Part shown: piece by piece, positions 10,385 to 21,189 of the stretch | How the letters are laid out: the number at the start of each line of letters is the position of its first letter | Numbering within the stretch: position 1 is the first letter of the stretch | Source of the DNA: Ypsolopha sequella | Taxonomy: Eukaryota; Arthropoda; Insecta; Lepidoptera; Ypsolophidae | Direction of reading: 5' to 3' | Length of the DNA: 64,000 nt | NCBI GenBank assembly: GCA_934047225.1 | Contig: OW203985.1 | Location: forward strand, 6,961,501-7,025,500 | Translations under genes and position numbers: made by a program | The notes under the pieces: generated by a model | The model's database searches: none | The model's input: the letters and a program-made list of their open reading frames with translations, nothing else | What the model was told of the DNA's origin: nothing

Positions 10385-11190
10385 TAGCAGCCGCCATTTT
10401 TGCCCTTAGGGAGACACGCCTCTGCAATTTAGGAATCCACGTGATTTTATTATAAATTCTAGACAACTCACAGAGGAACCTTAATATAAAAATAAAATTA
10501 ATTTTCATGGCTATAGAAGACCTTTCCGAAGGTCTTAATTGCCATTTCATTACAACAAACGAAAATAAACAATAGAATATATAGAGGGTTCAAAGCATTT
10601 GAGGAAAATTATTACCATTCATCTACCTTAACTTTAATTTTAGGGTCGTTAAGTGTTTTTTTGTGATCCGTTATAAAAGCAGACTATTGTTACTGTTATT
10701 CTTCTTTTTATTTGAAAAAATATTGTTTCTCAAAATTATAGCCGAAAATGTGCGTGCCGCTAATTTTAAAGTTTCGAAATACTGAAAAAATGTGAGTAAT
10801 TGGTCAGAAACCTAATTTTACACACTTAATTCAAACCATTAGTCAACCATTTTTTTTTTCTGAATAGGTTAGCCTATGTTCGCTCCCCCAAGCCGGGCGG
10901 TATCCATGACGGATTTCCCCAGGAAAAAAAAAAGTTTAGGTTACCTTACTTCAGTCGTCATTAAATTTCACGCTCTATTTAATCATCTGTCGGTAACAGA
11001 TTAAACAGATACGTTGATGGTACACAACTTATCTATTTAAATATATCAAAATATTAATGTATGTGTCAAAAATCTAGATGAAAGCATTAAAACCATCATA
11101 GAGAAATTTCAAGACTTGTACCAACTTGGTCGCTAATTGTTTTATAATTATTTAATCACACTATATACCTATATAAAATATAATATAATA
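10385..11190. other. AT-rich intron sequence, nothing firm
   Basis: 10860-10930 (GCTCCCCCAAGCCGGGCGG area) looks like a piece of a dispersed repeat. The rest shows nothing. Confidence 0.3.
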
Positions 11191-11194
11191 TTAC

Positions 11195-11400
11195 TAGCTT
11201 TTGTCCGCGGCTTCGCCCGCGTTGATTAAGTTTTTGTATAGTCGTATCGAAACTGTAAATATTTTTAGTTTTAGTAGTTGACCTGACTTTGATTCAGAGT
11301 ATTTAAAGTGTTTTTGGTTCTCATCATCTCTAATTTGATCCCTATGTAAAGTTTTTTTGGCGAGGCCGAAGAGCAAGACACGTTTCCGTCTTTTTTTTAT
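11195..11400 (-). mobile_element. Helitron-like terminus plus one minisatellite unit
   Basis: Starts ACTAGCTTTTGTCCGCGGC. Read on the minus strand this is a GC hairpin followed by CTAG then T, the layout of a Helitron 3' end (hairpin, CTRR, inserted at A|T). One degenerate unit of the GGCGAGGCCGAAG minisatellite follows at 11355-11390. Confidence 0.5.
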
Positions 11401-11747
11401 TTAATCCTGTTTTTTAATTTTTCCAGGACCTTGTTTTTTTTTTTTTATTATTATATTTATTTGCATCATAATCCTTTACATTGTTAATTATGTTACTTAA
11501 TTTTTTATTGAATATTATATTACATCTTTTATATCTTTATCTTTAATTTTATCTTTAATAAAATTGATACTGTTATTATAAATTTGTAGATGTATTAATA
11601 ATTTGCAATATTCCGCTAAACACTCTTACCATGCTATTCAAAATGCAGACTCAAGCACCGCCCGCCCTCCCGCATAAAACATGCACAAGCAAAGCAAGCA
11701 GTACGAGCACAAAATAAAGCAATCTTAAATAACAAGCAAGAAAACTT

Positions 11748-11788
11748 ATCGACACGTGTTTCGCCTCTAAACGAGGCATCCTCGGGAT
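11748..11788 (-). ncRNA. Degenerate hammerhead ribozyme-like motif (left arm)
   Basis: Exact inverted counterpart of the motif at 11855-11895, with the same U4 substitution, so the change predates the duplication of the arms or was copied with them. Confidence 0.5.
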
Positions 11789-11854
11789 GTGTAGTCCGCC
11801 CGACCGCTCGACAGCAAAAAGCAAAAAGCTGTCGAGCGGTCGGGCGGACTACAC

Positions 11855-11895
11855 ATCCCGAGGATGCCTCGTTTAGAGGCGAAACACGTGTCGAT
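11855..11895 (+). ncRNA. Degenerate hammerhead ribozyme-like motif (right arm)
   Basis: In order: ATC (stem I), CCGAGGA where the consensus is CUGANGA (U4 is C), stem II GCCTC-GTTTA-GAGGC, then GAAA, short self-complementary stem III ACACGTGT, cleavage-type GTC, and GAT closing stem I with 3 bp. The overall geometry is that of the minimal hammerheads in Penelope-like elements. The changed U4 and weak stem I suggest low or no activity. Confidence 0.55.
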
Positions 11896-12207
11896 AAGTT
11901 TTCTTGCTTGTTATTTAAGATTGCTTTATTTTGTGCTCGTACTGCTTGCTTTGCTTATGCATGTTTTATGCGGGAGGGCGGGCGGTGCTTGAGTCTGCAT
12001 TTTGAATAGCATGGTAAGAGTGTTTAGCGGAATATTGCAAATTATTAATACATCTACAAATTTATGATGGACTTCCGCAAAGTAACGCCTTTTTCAATAA
12101 ATTTTACTGTTATTATAATTAATCAATGAAATTTTTATTTTATTTTTATTTTTTAGCGTATATAAAAATATATATTTATTTTCTTTTCTGGGGCACTGCC
12201 CGCTGCT

Positions 12208-13902
12208 TTACGTCTTGTTTGTTTGTGCCACTGCTTTCATGACGTCGATGCAGTATTCGGCAAATTTCGGTCCTGAACTCTTACCCGCCAGGAGGGAGCT
12301 CCAGTTTGAGGTTTCAATGTTCATGTCGAACTCAAGTTCGAGCTGCAACCTCCTGGATCCGAACATTGGACATTCGTTCAGGATGTGTTCGATTGTCTGA
12401 CCGACGTCTGGGGAGCAAGAGCAGCCTGGGTCGTCACGACATTTGAAGCGGTGAAGGTACAAAATGCTTCCAGTCGGAACTTCTTTGACAGCACCTCGAT
12501 ACCGTCTCGCCAGCATGTGAATGCACATCCGACTTTGCCCTCAACCTTGCTGCCATCAGTATAGATACTGACCGGAGCAGTTGGTTTGTCTCCCGGCGCG
12601 TTGTCATCGAGACGATCCAATACCGTGTAGCGAACCCTCTGCCGAAGGGCAGGATGGGGCAGTTGGTAAAATGGTGTTCTAGACTCCACCAGACGGTCCC
12701 TCGCCTCCAGCAGGGGCTTGCCACGCTTCACGGCATATAACTCGGCCGCCTCACGCACCCACAGCTCGATCGGGAGCAGCCTTGCAATCGTTATCGCTGA
12801 ATCATAGGAGACGGTTCGGTATGCTTTAGCAATCTTTATAGCTATTAATCGTTGTTCCGACCTCAGACGCTTTATAATATATTTTTTGGACGTGCTATCA
12901 GCCCATACGTTCGCTGCGTAAAGAAGAATAGGCTCTACTGCCCCGATATACAGCTGCCTGACTATTTCGGAGTTAAGACCCCAAGAGGCCTTAGCGACCC
13001 GAGTCAGTCCCTTGCAAACGGTGGCAGCTTTATAGCAGACCATCTTGATGTGCTCCAGGAACGTCAAGTTCTTGTCGATCGTTAGCCCAAGTATTTTGAC
13101 TTTGTCGACGGGTGGCAATAGGACATTTGCCATTGTGATATGGGGCGTTGGAATGTCTCTCTGTCCTGTAACAACCATCACAGCGGTTTTATGCGGAGAA
13201 AACTTAAGTTTGTGTTCAATACCCCAAGTGGCTATTGAGTCTAATACTGGACTAACGATACACTCTAGCTCCTCTAGCGAGTCGGCTGAAGCTACTATGA
13301 CTACGTCATCGGCAAAAGCTTGGACGTGAAGTCCGTAGCCCTGGAGCAGTTCGAGGAGCGAGTCAATTACGACGTTCCACATCAACGGTCCACTTATACT
13401 TCCTTGAACGCAGCCCCGGGTTGTGGGTTTGGAGACAGTGACGCCAGCGTATGTAAGAGTGATAGACCTGTCAGATAAGCAGCTAGCCTGCAGATGTGCC
13501 TTAATAAACGGCCACCAGGCGTGATCAAAGGCTCCCTCTATGCCTAGTGACACGAGAGCAACGATATTTTTACTTACGTTTCTCTCGTATTTCAGCAGGT
13601 CAACTAAATCATAGAGAGCATCCTCAGTTCCTCGCTGCGGCAAAAAGCCATACTGTCTGGCGTTTAGGTGACCTCGGGCTTCCAGGTGCCATAGGAGCCT
13701 GTTATTCCACAGCTTTTCGAAGACCTTTCCCATCACTGGAAGCAGGCCAATTGGTCGGTGGGCCCTTGGGTTTGCGTAGTCCTCTTTGTTAGGCTTAGGA
13801 AGAACACAAACTCGTGCCCGCTTCCAGTGTCTGGGAAAGAGTCCCACAGCCAGGCACCTATTAAAGACCGCGAGAAACAGCCTACAATTAGCCATTATTG
13901 TT
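12208..13902 (-). pseudogene. R1-clade LINE ORF2 remnant (RT, partial RNase H, zinc knuckle)
   Basis: A 505-codon minus-strand frame (13895-12378) encodes the palm and thumb of an R1-type reverse transcriptase, with RPIGLLPVMGK, a SLGIEGAFDHAWWP block (residues 116-129), GCVQGSISGP and AFADD (D196, D197). The first catalytic Asp of motif A is replaced by Gly (G118). About 15 residues seem deleted after the WWP block. RNase H begins (TDGSKVEGKVG) but is cut by a deletion and frameshift. The C-terminal knuckle (C-x-C...H...C in CSCSPDVGQTIEHILNEC) survives in another frame (12208-12528). The 5' end is truncated at about 13902, where minisatellite begins. Not functional. Confidence 0.88.
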
Positions 13903-14280
13903 TCGTCTTTGCCGAGGCCGAAGCCCGAGCCGTTTTGCAGATCAACACTACTTTTTGTTCTCTGAATTAATCCTCTGCTAATGTGTAACAGCTGTCTTTG
14001 ATAACTGATTTAATCCCCTAGTATAGCATGTTTGGCGAGGCTGAAAGCCGAGCCGCATTTCCAGTTAACACTATCTTTTGTTTTCTAATTAATTTTAATC
14101 ATCTGCTTAGGTATCATTGGAAGTCTTTGGCGAAGAAGAAGGCCGGGCTGCGTTTCCGAAAGACACCATTTTTTGTTCTCTGAATTAATCCTCTGCTAAA
14201 AGGTCTTTGGCGAGACCGAAAGCCATGCCGCGTTTCCAAACTAAATTTTTTTTTTGGTTTCTGATTTGATATAAAGTAGC
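13903..14280 (+). repeat. Degenerate minisatellite, about 80-90 bp unit, 4 units
   Basis: Units begin near GTCTTTGGCGAGGCCGAAG and contain GCCGCGTTTCC, a run like CTAAATT, then CTCTGAATTAATCCTCTGCT. Copies start near 13904, 14032, 14130 and 14203. The same family occurs at 11355, 30150-30620 (inverted) and 35750-36240. Confidence 0.75.
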
Positions 14281-14700
14281 GTATGTCTTATTTCAGGTCT
14301 AGAACTACATTTAAAGCAGTTTCAGCCTATCAGTTAGGGAGGTACGGTGTGAAGATGTGTATTACTTTTCTATAGGAACTTGACACCCAATTGCCTCTGA
14401 ACTGATTAATGGGATAAAAAGTGGTCTACTATGTCCTATTCCAGGTCTAGAACTACATTTTTGCCAAGTTGAGCCTAATCGGTTTAGTAGGTATGGCGTG
14501 AAGGAGTAACAGTACATCACTTTTCTGTAGGAACTTGACAACCCATTGCCATCCTATGGGAACTAATTTATCGGATATAAAGTAGCTTTTGTCCTATTCC
14601 AGGTTTAGAACAACATTTGTGCAATGTTTCAACTCAATCGGTTCATCAGTTACGGCGTGAAAGAGTAACAAACATACCAACTTTATACAACTTTAACAAC
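14270..14700 (+). repeat. Three direct repeats of about 150 bp
   Basis: A block like ATAAAGTAGCxTATGTCxTATTxCAGG, then AGAACxACATTT...TCGGTT...GTGAAxGAGTAAC, recurs at about 14270, 14415 and 14575. This is the typical downstream part of a lepidopteran Helitron/SINE-like repeat. Confidence 0.6.
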
Positions 14701-14950
14701 TTTATATCCATCCCAACTTTCACATTTATAATATTATTTGGATGTACCTTACATGAGAAGAGTGCATCCGCAAGACGAAAGAACATGAACTCATCCCTTA
14801 AATTTTTATGGACATCAAAACACTCATTTTCTATTCCTTTTATTGGATTTAGAAAGTACTTACGAAAGTAAACACACTCCTAATACTTGTAATATTTGTG
14901 AGATACATACATTAGGTCACTTCTAATTATATAGCCAAAAATACATACTC

Positions 14951-15120
14951 AAGACTCGGTAAGTGGTCAGTGACCCTTTTTGAGAAAAAACACAATAAAA
15001 ACAATAGTTTTCCTATACTAATTGACTGGGAGTTCTTAAATTAGTATAGGGCACAAATTTTATTTTGTGTTTTTCGCTAAAAGGGTCATTGCACCTTGGT
15101 CTTGACCACTTACCGAGTCT
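14951..15120. repeat. Foldback element, 170 bp
   Basis: The ends are inverted copies of AGACTCGGTAAGTGGTCA. The arms continue with TGACCCTTTT and a CACAAAATAAAA-like tract, and the centre has a second inverted pair (CCTATACTAATT / AATTAGTATAGG). MITE-like; no target duplication identified. Confidence 0.65.
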
Positions 15121-15179
15121 CCGGTTTATACGGACGGACAGACGGACAGCCTAAATAACAAATTTAGTCATTTTACTTT

Positions 15180-16610
15180 GAAATTGAAGGACTTTCCGAA
15201 GACAACTTCATCCCCCTTTTCACCCCTTCGGGGTTGGATTTATCACAAACGCTGAGACACGTATAAAGTAATTTTCAATTGTCAGTCTAAACACAAAATT
15301 TAAAGATCCTAACTTCGAAACAGACAAACTTTGTAATAAAGAACTTTCATACGAACTTTCATTTTTTTTACCTTCATCTAGACCTCGCCGAGCCCTTTTC
15401 TTAGAGTACCATGAACATGGGTCTAGCATCAGCCGTTTGGGAGATATGGGCCTGTAAAGTTTTGACACTTTCGGCAGACAGATCTCGTCGAGAACTTTTC
15501 CTAGACACCCATCAACATGGGTCTAACTCCAGCCGTTTGGGCGATACAGGCCGTCAAAGTTTTGACATTAAAAAAAAACTTTTTTTGGCATCCCGTGGTC
15601 CAACCCCTAGGGATGCGCTACCTTCCGTTTAAAAGATATTTTGCTTGGATATAGATAGATATAGATAGATAGATAGATAGATAGACAGATAGATAGATTG
15701 TGGATATATAGATCGATAGATATCTCAAAAGGAAAAAATGGAACCCTGATAGGATCACTTGTGTGGCTGTCTGTCTGTTCGTCGGTTACAGCCGATTTGC
15801 TCTGGCACACATATTTTGAAGAATTTTCATGTCCACTATATTAAATTGCAAAATCGATGCCATTTTCATAATAAACGTCCCAACAAATCATAAAAACGAC
15901 ACCCATATTGATATTTACACATTTCAACATTTAAACCCCATCGCACCCCAACAGGGGATGATGGTATTTCACGTCCACTACGTTGTATTTTAAAATCGTA
16001 GTCGTTTTCATGATCAGCGACCCGATAAACCATACAAACGATACCCATGTTGATTTTCAGAATTTGTTACCCCATTTCCCCATTTTAGGGGTTGAATTTT
16101 GAAAAAACCTGAAACACGTATTTACTCATTTATTGATAAGGGTACTCCTGTGAAGTTTCGAATAAAATAGTTTAACTATTCTTGTTTCCCCATACAAACT
16201 TTGGACCCCCGTTTCACCCTCTTAGGGGGTGAATTTTGAAAAATCCTTTCTTAGTGCACCCCTAGACCTTTAAAGGAACCTACTTGCCAAATTTGGAATC
16301 TCTAGACCCAACGGTTTGGGCTGTGCGTTGATATGTCAGTCAGTCAGTCAGTCAGTCAGTCAGTCAGTCAGTCAGGTTCTTCTTTTATATATTTACAAAC
16401 TTTGGACCCCCGTTTCACCCTCTTAGGGGGTGAATTTTGAAAAATCCTTTCTTAGTGCACCCCTAGACCTTTAAAGGAACCTACTTGCCAAATTTGGAAT
16501 CTCTAGACCCAACGGTTTGGGCTGTGCGTTGATATGTCAGTCAGTCAGTCAGTCAGTCAGTCAGTCAGTCAGTCAGTCAGGTTCTTCTTTTATATATTTA
16601 GATAGAAGAT
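15180..16610. repeat. Retroelement-tail repeat array with microsatellites
   Basis: A block like CCCCxTTTCACCCxxTTAGGGGxTGAATTTTGAA recurs near 15222, 15935, 16069, 16207 and 16407. The last two units (16194-16391 and 16395-16602) are near-identical direct copies of about 200 bp. Each ends in a (TCAG)n tract (16338-16376 and 16538-16580) followed by GTTCTTCTTTTATATATT. 15640-15700 is (GATA)n. A diverged copy lies at 36350-36560. This looks like 3' ends of LINEs that inserted next to each other. Confidence 0.65.
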
Positions 16611-16892
16611 AGATAGAAGATAGATAATTGCAAAAGTTTGTGTGTGTGTATGTTTGTTACTCTTTCACGCTGAAATGGTTAAGCGGATTTGGATGAAATT
16701 TAGAATGGATATAGTTTATACCCTAAATTAAGATATAAGCTACTTTTTATCCCGGAGAAAGGCATGGTTCCTGTGAGATAGATCAGGACCAGGGAAAAAT
16801 CTGATGTCTAATTATGGCGGGCCTTTTTATACATATTAATAGTAAAACAAAATATAAAACGGCAGGCGGAGCCACGGGCAAAAGCCAGTTAT
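16611..16892 (+). mobile_element. Helitron-like nonautonomous element
   Basis: Carries GTTACTCTTTCACGC, then GCTACTTTTTATCCCGGAGAA, and ends GGCGGAGCCACGGGCAAAAG followed by CCAGT, a degenerate form of the hairpin-CTAG terminus. Related copies are at 18575-18762 and 53300-53487. Confidence 0.5.
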
Positions 16893-17251
16893 TGTATAAA
16901 CGAGGAAATATTGCGTTCAAATGTCTCCGCGTTTCTGCCACTTATTTAACCAATACAAACACAAAAACTATGACTACGGCACACGTGGTCATATTTCTCA
17001 CGCACACTAAGAAACTAGCAGCAACACCAATAAACGTAATAATAGTACACATGCAAAAATAAGGCGGCGCATCACCATGTAGGGCCACAGTGTATTTTAA
17101 GCTGTGATGTAGCCATGGACTCTGAATAAACACACACCCCATTGCTCTATTTCACGGAAACTAAGATGACACCCGACTAAAGACAAAAACTTGCATCAAG
17201 CCTATTTTAGGCCCGATGCGTTTAGCGCCACATCCGTCTCCTTACTAGTCA

Positions 17252-17483
17252 TTCCATTTAAATGGAAAGTAATTTAGAAGGTGATTTAGTATCGTTAATA
17301 CATTAAATTCCACTGCAAAGCACTTTTTTTTGCGCGAACTTTTTTTTCACTTCTCAGCCGATCAGCTGACTCAGTTTGTATGGACAAGTGAAGAAAAAGT
17401 TCGCGCAAAAAAAAAGTACTTTGCAGTGGAATGTGATGTATTAATGATACTAAATCACTTCCTAAATTACTTTCCATTTAAAT
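17252..17483. repeat. Palindromic MITE, about 230 bp
   Basis: Arms 17252-17349 and 17391-17483 are inverted copies. They share ATTTAAATGGAAAGTAATTTA, CATTCCACTGCAAAG-type and TTTTTTTGCGCGAACTTTTT blocks around a 40-bp centre. The ends are ATTTAAAT on both sides. Confidence 0.75.
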
Positions 17484-17816
17484 TGAAAGACCATATTTCT
17501 TGTTTGTCTTACGTATATCTGAGATATAACCCAATGTTTTTCCGTTTATAACTTGAGAACTGCTAGAATCCTATTACTTTATTTTTTCATTGCTAATTTA
17601 GTTTACCCTCGTGGCCTCAAGCTACAATATCAAAAGAATTTTTCTCTTAAAATAAAATAAAATAAAATATGGTTTTCCTTTTAGACGAAGCAGCAGAGTT
17701 AAGTCTTGAATCTTTTCACAGAGAACCTTATTGAAATACTTAAGCCTTTCATCGGATAGTGTTGCCTACAGTGTTTTTCTTCAACAAATGATTTAGTCTA
17801 ACTTATTTATTTTCAG

Positions 17817-17957
17817 TTTCATACAGCAATCAGAAAGTCAGGTTTAGATGGAGCGAAGCGGGGGTCACCATCAACCCAGAGCTGAAACTTCTGCAGTACC
17901 ATATTGGTGAGCCACTGCGACTGGAGGAGACAAATGGATACATGATCGATAAGGATG
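17817..17957 (+). CDS. Cys-loop anion channel, exon b
   Basis: Encodes about 47 residues of the extracellular domain between the Cys-loop and pre-TM1, the loop-C region of the ligand site (reads SYSNQKVRFRW at the start, ending near MIDKDG). The acceptor is TTTCAG at 17811-17816; the donor GTGAGG begins at 17958. Both ends are phase 1. There is no second Cys pair here, unlike glycine and glutamate-gated chloride receptors, which usually have a second disulfide in loop C. The exon lacks an ATG, so it is found only by phase-matching to its neighbours. Confidence 0.9.
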
Positions 17958-18029
17958 GTGAGGGAAATTGAACTCTGTTACTATTGCCTGAGGCTTGCTT
18001 ATATACACGTAGGCTTATTTATTATATTT

Positions 18030-18418
18030 CAATGCAAGTGCTCGTAAAGGCCCACTTTTTATGCATCAAAACCGAACAGAAAGTCGATTATTTTACCCCA
18101 GGGTTTTATTATCATATTTTTTTAATTTATTTACGAAAAGTTGGCTAACCTTTCTTGTGTAGGTACCATAAATGTTATACTTTTTTTTCCACTGTTTAAC
18201 GGCTCTGGATACAGTCCTTTTAAACGAATCATAATTTAAAGTTTACAAGATTATAATTTGTTTTATTTCTTCACACTTTGCATTGAAAAACGTAGTATGA
18301 TACACGGGCGTAAGAGTAATAAATTACTCGGTTACGTTTAAAATAATCGCTACGCTCGTGTTTTAAATCGTCCTCGTGATTTATTCCTTTTCGCCCTTGT
18401 AACATAAACTACTATTAT
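18030..18418 (-). repeat. 390-bp dispersed repeat, copy 2
   Basis: Inverted full-length copy of the family at 42200-42592. The family has a 5' hairpin (CTACAAGGGCG against CGCCCGTGTATCATACTAC), then GGCTCAAAAGGACTGTATCC and a 3' end at GAGCACATGCATTG. The inner GAGCGTAGCGA sits in the hairpin loop. Confidence 0.8.
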
Positions 18419-18574
18419 GTAGATCAAGATTAGTGATTACGTGCATAATCTCTGAGGATTGCTAGTTAAATACGACTTAGCTACGTACATACAAACATAC
18501 CTATTGTCTGCATCTATGAACTAAACTTGATCAATTAATCAAGAGTTATGTAACTGACTTTCGTAATCCATATA

Positions 18575-18762
18575 CGTACCCCTATTATAAATGCGAAAGT
18601 GTGTTTGTTGGTTTGTCCTCTTTTCACGCAGCGATGGAGCAACGGATCGACGTAAATGTGGCATAGAGATAGTTTATGGGCCGGAGAGTGACATAGGCTA
18701 GTTTTTACTCCAGGGAAATGCAAAGAAAATCAGCGTGGACGAAGCCGTGGGCAAAACCTAGT
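18575..18762 (+). mobile_element. Helitron-like nonautonomous element
   Basis: Begins CTATTATAAATGCGAAAGTG, has TTCACGCAGCGATGGAGCAA, and ends GGACGAAGCCGTGGGCAAAACCTAG followed by T. The end matches the hairpin-plus-CTAG layout of Helitron 3' termini. Sibling at 53300-53487. Confidence 0.6.
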
Positions 18763-18959
18763 AGATAGGTAATAAATAAATCAGTGGTGAAGCTGTATCT
18801 ACCTACATAGTTCTACAAATTTGAGATGTAATCTTGTTATAGCCTCTTGATGTTATGAGCCAAACTATGTAAACGGACTTCTTGATTGACAGAAATTTTA
18901 GATCAAATATTCAAATGTCCGATTCTGTGACATTCGGCAAACAACACGTTTTTGTTCTT

Positions 18960-19625
18960 TTTTAGGGTTCCGTAGTCAACAAAAAACCCTTAAAGTTTCG
19001 CCATGTCCGTCCGTCCGTCTGTCTATCTGTCCGCGACTTAGCTCAGAGACTCTTAGTAACTATAAAGCTGTAATTTGGCATGAATATACATATTAATCAC
19101 ACCGACAAAGTAATAAAAAAAAAACGAAAAAATGTTTTTTTTTTTATTTACCTCCCCTACACTTATAGTGGGGATGATTTCTTTTTCTCATTGTGATGTC
19201 GTTGGATAAGTCGTTCAAAAATATTGCGGGTATGTTAAAACCATTTTCGATTCAAGGATCCGTTTGCAAAAACTCTTTAAGGAGGTAGTTTTTGTTAGAG
19301 TCAAGTGTTCCCCCCCCTTGCTAGCTAAACGGTTGAATTTGGATATGTGAAAAAATTCATGGAAGTAGTATATATAACGAAGTTAAAAGGAAAACAATCA
19401 CAGTTAAGCAGGCTTCACAAGTTAACGAGTAATTTTCAACCAACTTAAAATGAAAGTTTCGTAAAAATTCCATTGAAATTTACTTGGATGAAGCTGTTAG
19501 TTATGTAAAACAGGTAGTAAATATAAGTGTATGAACATTCTAAGTCCACATTTTGTGACGGGCAACTACGGAACCCAACATTGCGCGTGGCCCTGGCCCG
19601 GCACGCACTTGGCCGGTATTTTTTC
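18960..19625 (+). repeat. 'GTTCCGTA...GGCCGGT' dispersed repeat, long copy
   Basis: Starts TTTTTAGGGTTCCGTA with a GTCCGTCCGTCTGTCTATCTG tract and ends ACGGAACCC...GCACTTGGCCGGTATTTTT. The same ends bound the shorter copies at 29005-29303 and 54350-54638. The GGTTCCGTA / TACGGAACCC pair forms subterminal inverted repeats. Internal sequence 19140-19565 is not shared with the other copies. Confidence 0.7.
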
Positions 19626-19779
19626 AATTTAACTTATTGAGTCTTGTACGACTTTTGTTGGCCTATAAATTAAATGACTTATAAAAAAAAAAAATTAAGA
19701 AAGCTGTGACAATTTATGGGATAAAAGAAAAATTTGACACTTTTAAAACGTCTTACCAATTGGTCTATTGGTTATGAAA

Positions 19780-20110
19780 TAGTATATTTCGTGACGAGTA
19801 TAAAATGGCGGATTTTCTTACCCGAGGAATGAAGCTAGTTTCGACGTGAGCCGAAGGCGACCTCAGCCAGGGCTGGTGCGGCTGCGGATTCGGCAGAAAA
19901 TCTAAAGCGGCGCAAATATGCTTTCCTCGGAGAGGGCTACATATTTGCGCCGTTTGGTGTTGACCCTGGGGCCGTGGGGTCCGAGCGCACGTCGCCTTTT
20001 CAAAGAACTTTCGACACGTTTGATCGACGCCTCTGGTGACCCAAGGGCTGGGGCCAGCGGGGGTAGGCTCTTGGGCACCGCACACGACGCGACGGCATCG
20101 GTTTAGATAA
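19780..20110. repeat. GC-rich dispersed segment with internal palindrome
   Basis: GC content jumps sharply relative to both sides. The centre is an inverted repeat, GGCGCAAATATG ... CATATTTGCGCC (about 19909-19961). Overlapping ORFs on both strands (106 and 62 codons) resemble no protein I know. It is probably a mobile-element fragment. Confidence 0.4.
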
Positions 20111-20354
20111 ATGTTTTTTCAGTATAATCTTTTATTTAGTATAAGGTTTTAGAACTTTTTCTTTTATTATTTTTTTTTCTTATGATTATTTAGTTTTAAA
20201 TTAAGTGACTTTTAGATAACATAATTTTGAGTAGTTTTGAGTTACTATTTGAGAGAATACATTATTAAAATTTAAAAAATAAGTATCAAGTGAATAAATA
20301 ATAATAAATGAATAATACTTATGAATATGAAAAGAATTTGCAATAATTTCGCAA

Positions 20355-20440
20355 AACATGCTATTCAAAATGCAGACTCAAGCCCGCACAAAGCATGCAC
20401 ATACAAGCAGTACGAGTACAAAAGCATAAAGCAATCTTAA
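20355..20440 (+). repeat. Truncated relative of the 11.6-kb palindrome arm
   Basis: ATGCTATTCAAAATGCAGAC...ACAAGCAGTACGAG...AAGCAATCTTAA matches the left arm at 11631-11730, without the hammerhead-like part. Confidence 0.7.
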
Positions 20441-21185
20441 GGGTCCGTATAAGGTCAGATGCACAACTTCCAATGACCATTTTACATTGTGCAACTTAGT
20501 CAATCGGTTTAATAAAATTAATTAAGTTATAGGGCCGATCTATCCATCTTAGAAAAAACGCAAAGCTTTAAGTTTGCTCGAAAGAAAAAACTTGGGCAGT
20601 TACCTTTAAATTTCATGTTTTTCGAGTGTTAAAGGGCCCTTTTTATGACCCCATTTATCTTAGAATATTGTAATAATTTAATCTGGAGGCCGAGTTATTA
20701 AATAAAAACTCCGTTTTTCATGAGTACGTGTTTCTTAGTGGTCGTAACAGCCACGGCTCAGAGTGCGCAATTTTAAACTAAAATAAACGTCATAGAGTTC
20801 AGTTCTTATTTATGCAAAATGTCTGACTTTATATGTACCCTTAAGGGTCCGTATAGTGGTTAGATGCACAACTTCAAATAATCATTTCACACTGTGTTAC
20901 TTGGTCAATCGGTTTAATAAAAATAATATAGATATATATGGCTGCAATCTAAACATTATAGGAAAAACGCAAAAGCTGTAAGTCCGCTTGATAAAAAAAA
21001 ATTACGAAGTTACCTCTAAATTTCATATTTTTTGAGTGTTAAAGGGCCTTCCTTAAATTATACAGTCTTCAAATTTATATTAAAAAATAAGTGACCAATA
21101 ATTCCGTCTAACCATCTCAGAATATTTTTCGAGTTATTAAATAAAAACGAGTGCGTGTTTTTTGGTGGCCGTAACAGCCATTGCT
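20438..21185 (+). repeat. Two diverged direct repeats of about 310 bp
   Basis: Copy 1 20438-20745 and copy 2 20841-21185 share AAGGGTCCGTATA, ATGCACAACTTC, TCAATCGGTTTAATAAAA, AGTGTTAAAGGGCC, CGAGTTATTAAATAAAAAC and GTAACAGCCA in the same order. The last block also occurs near 47030. Confidence 0.7.
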
Positions 21186-21189
21186 TTTG

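Larger units (their letters stand above)
11578..12065. repeat. Palindrome with 238-bp arms, Penelope-like, hammerhead-like motifs
   Basis: Left arm 11578-11815 and right arm 11828-12065, both 238 bp, are separated by 12 bp (AAAAAGCAAAAA). I found a single mismatch (CACAAGC against CATAAGC). Each arm has a hammerhead-like core (see separate entries). The unit sits between copies of TACTGTTATTATAA (left ending at 11582, right starting near 12103), a possible 14-bp target duplication. Inverted pseudo-LTRs with hammerhead ribozymes are known for Penelope-like elements. A partial relative lies at 20355-20440. Confidence 0.8.
2099..17816 (+). other. Intron a of the channel gene (15.7 kb)
   Basis: GT-AG intron between the Cys-loop exon and the loop-C exon. 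It is phase 1: exon a ends with a single T and the next exon supplies TT, giving Phe. It is filled with transposable elements described separately: the three-LTR gypsy element, SINE, R1 LINE, hammerhead-like palindrome, minisatellites and foldback elements. No additional exon with matching phase was recognised, and the protein reads continuously across the junction. Confidence 0.75.

Noticed and set aside
13640..13970. Plus-strand ORFs over the R1 LINE (81 and 70 codons)
   Set aside because: Antisense shadows of the LINE frame and the adjoining minisatellite.
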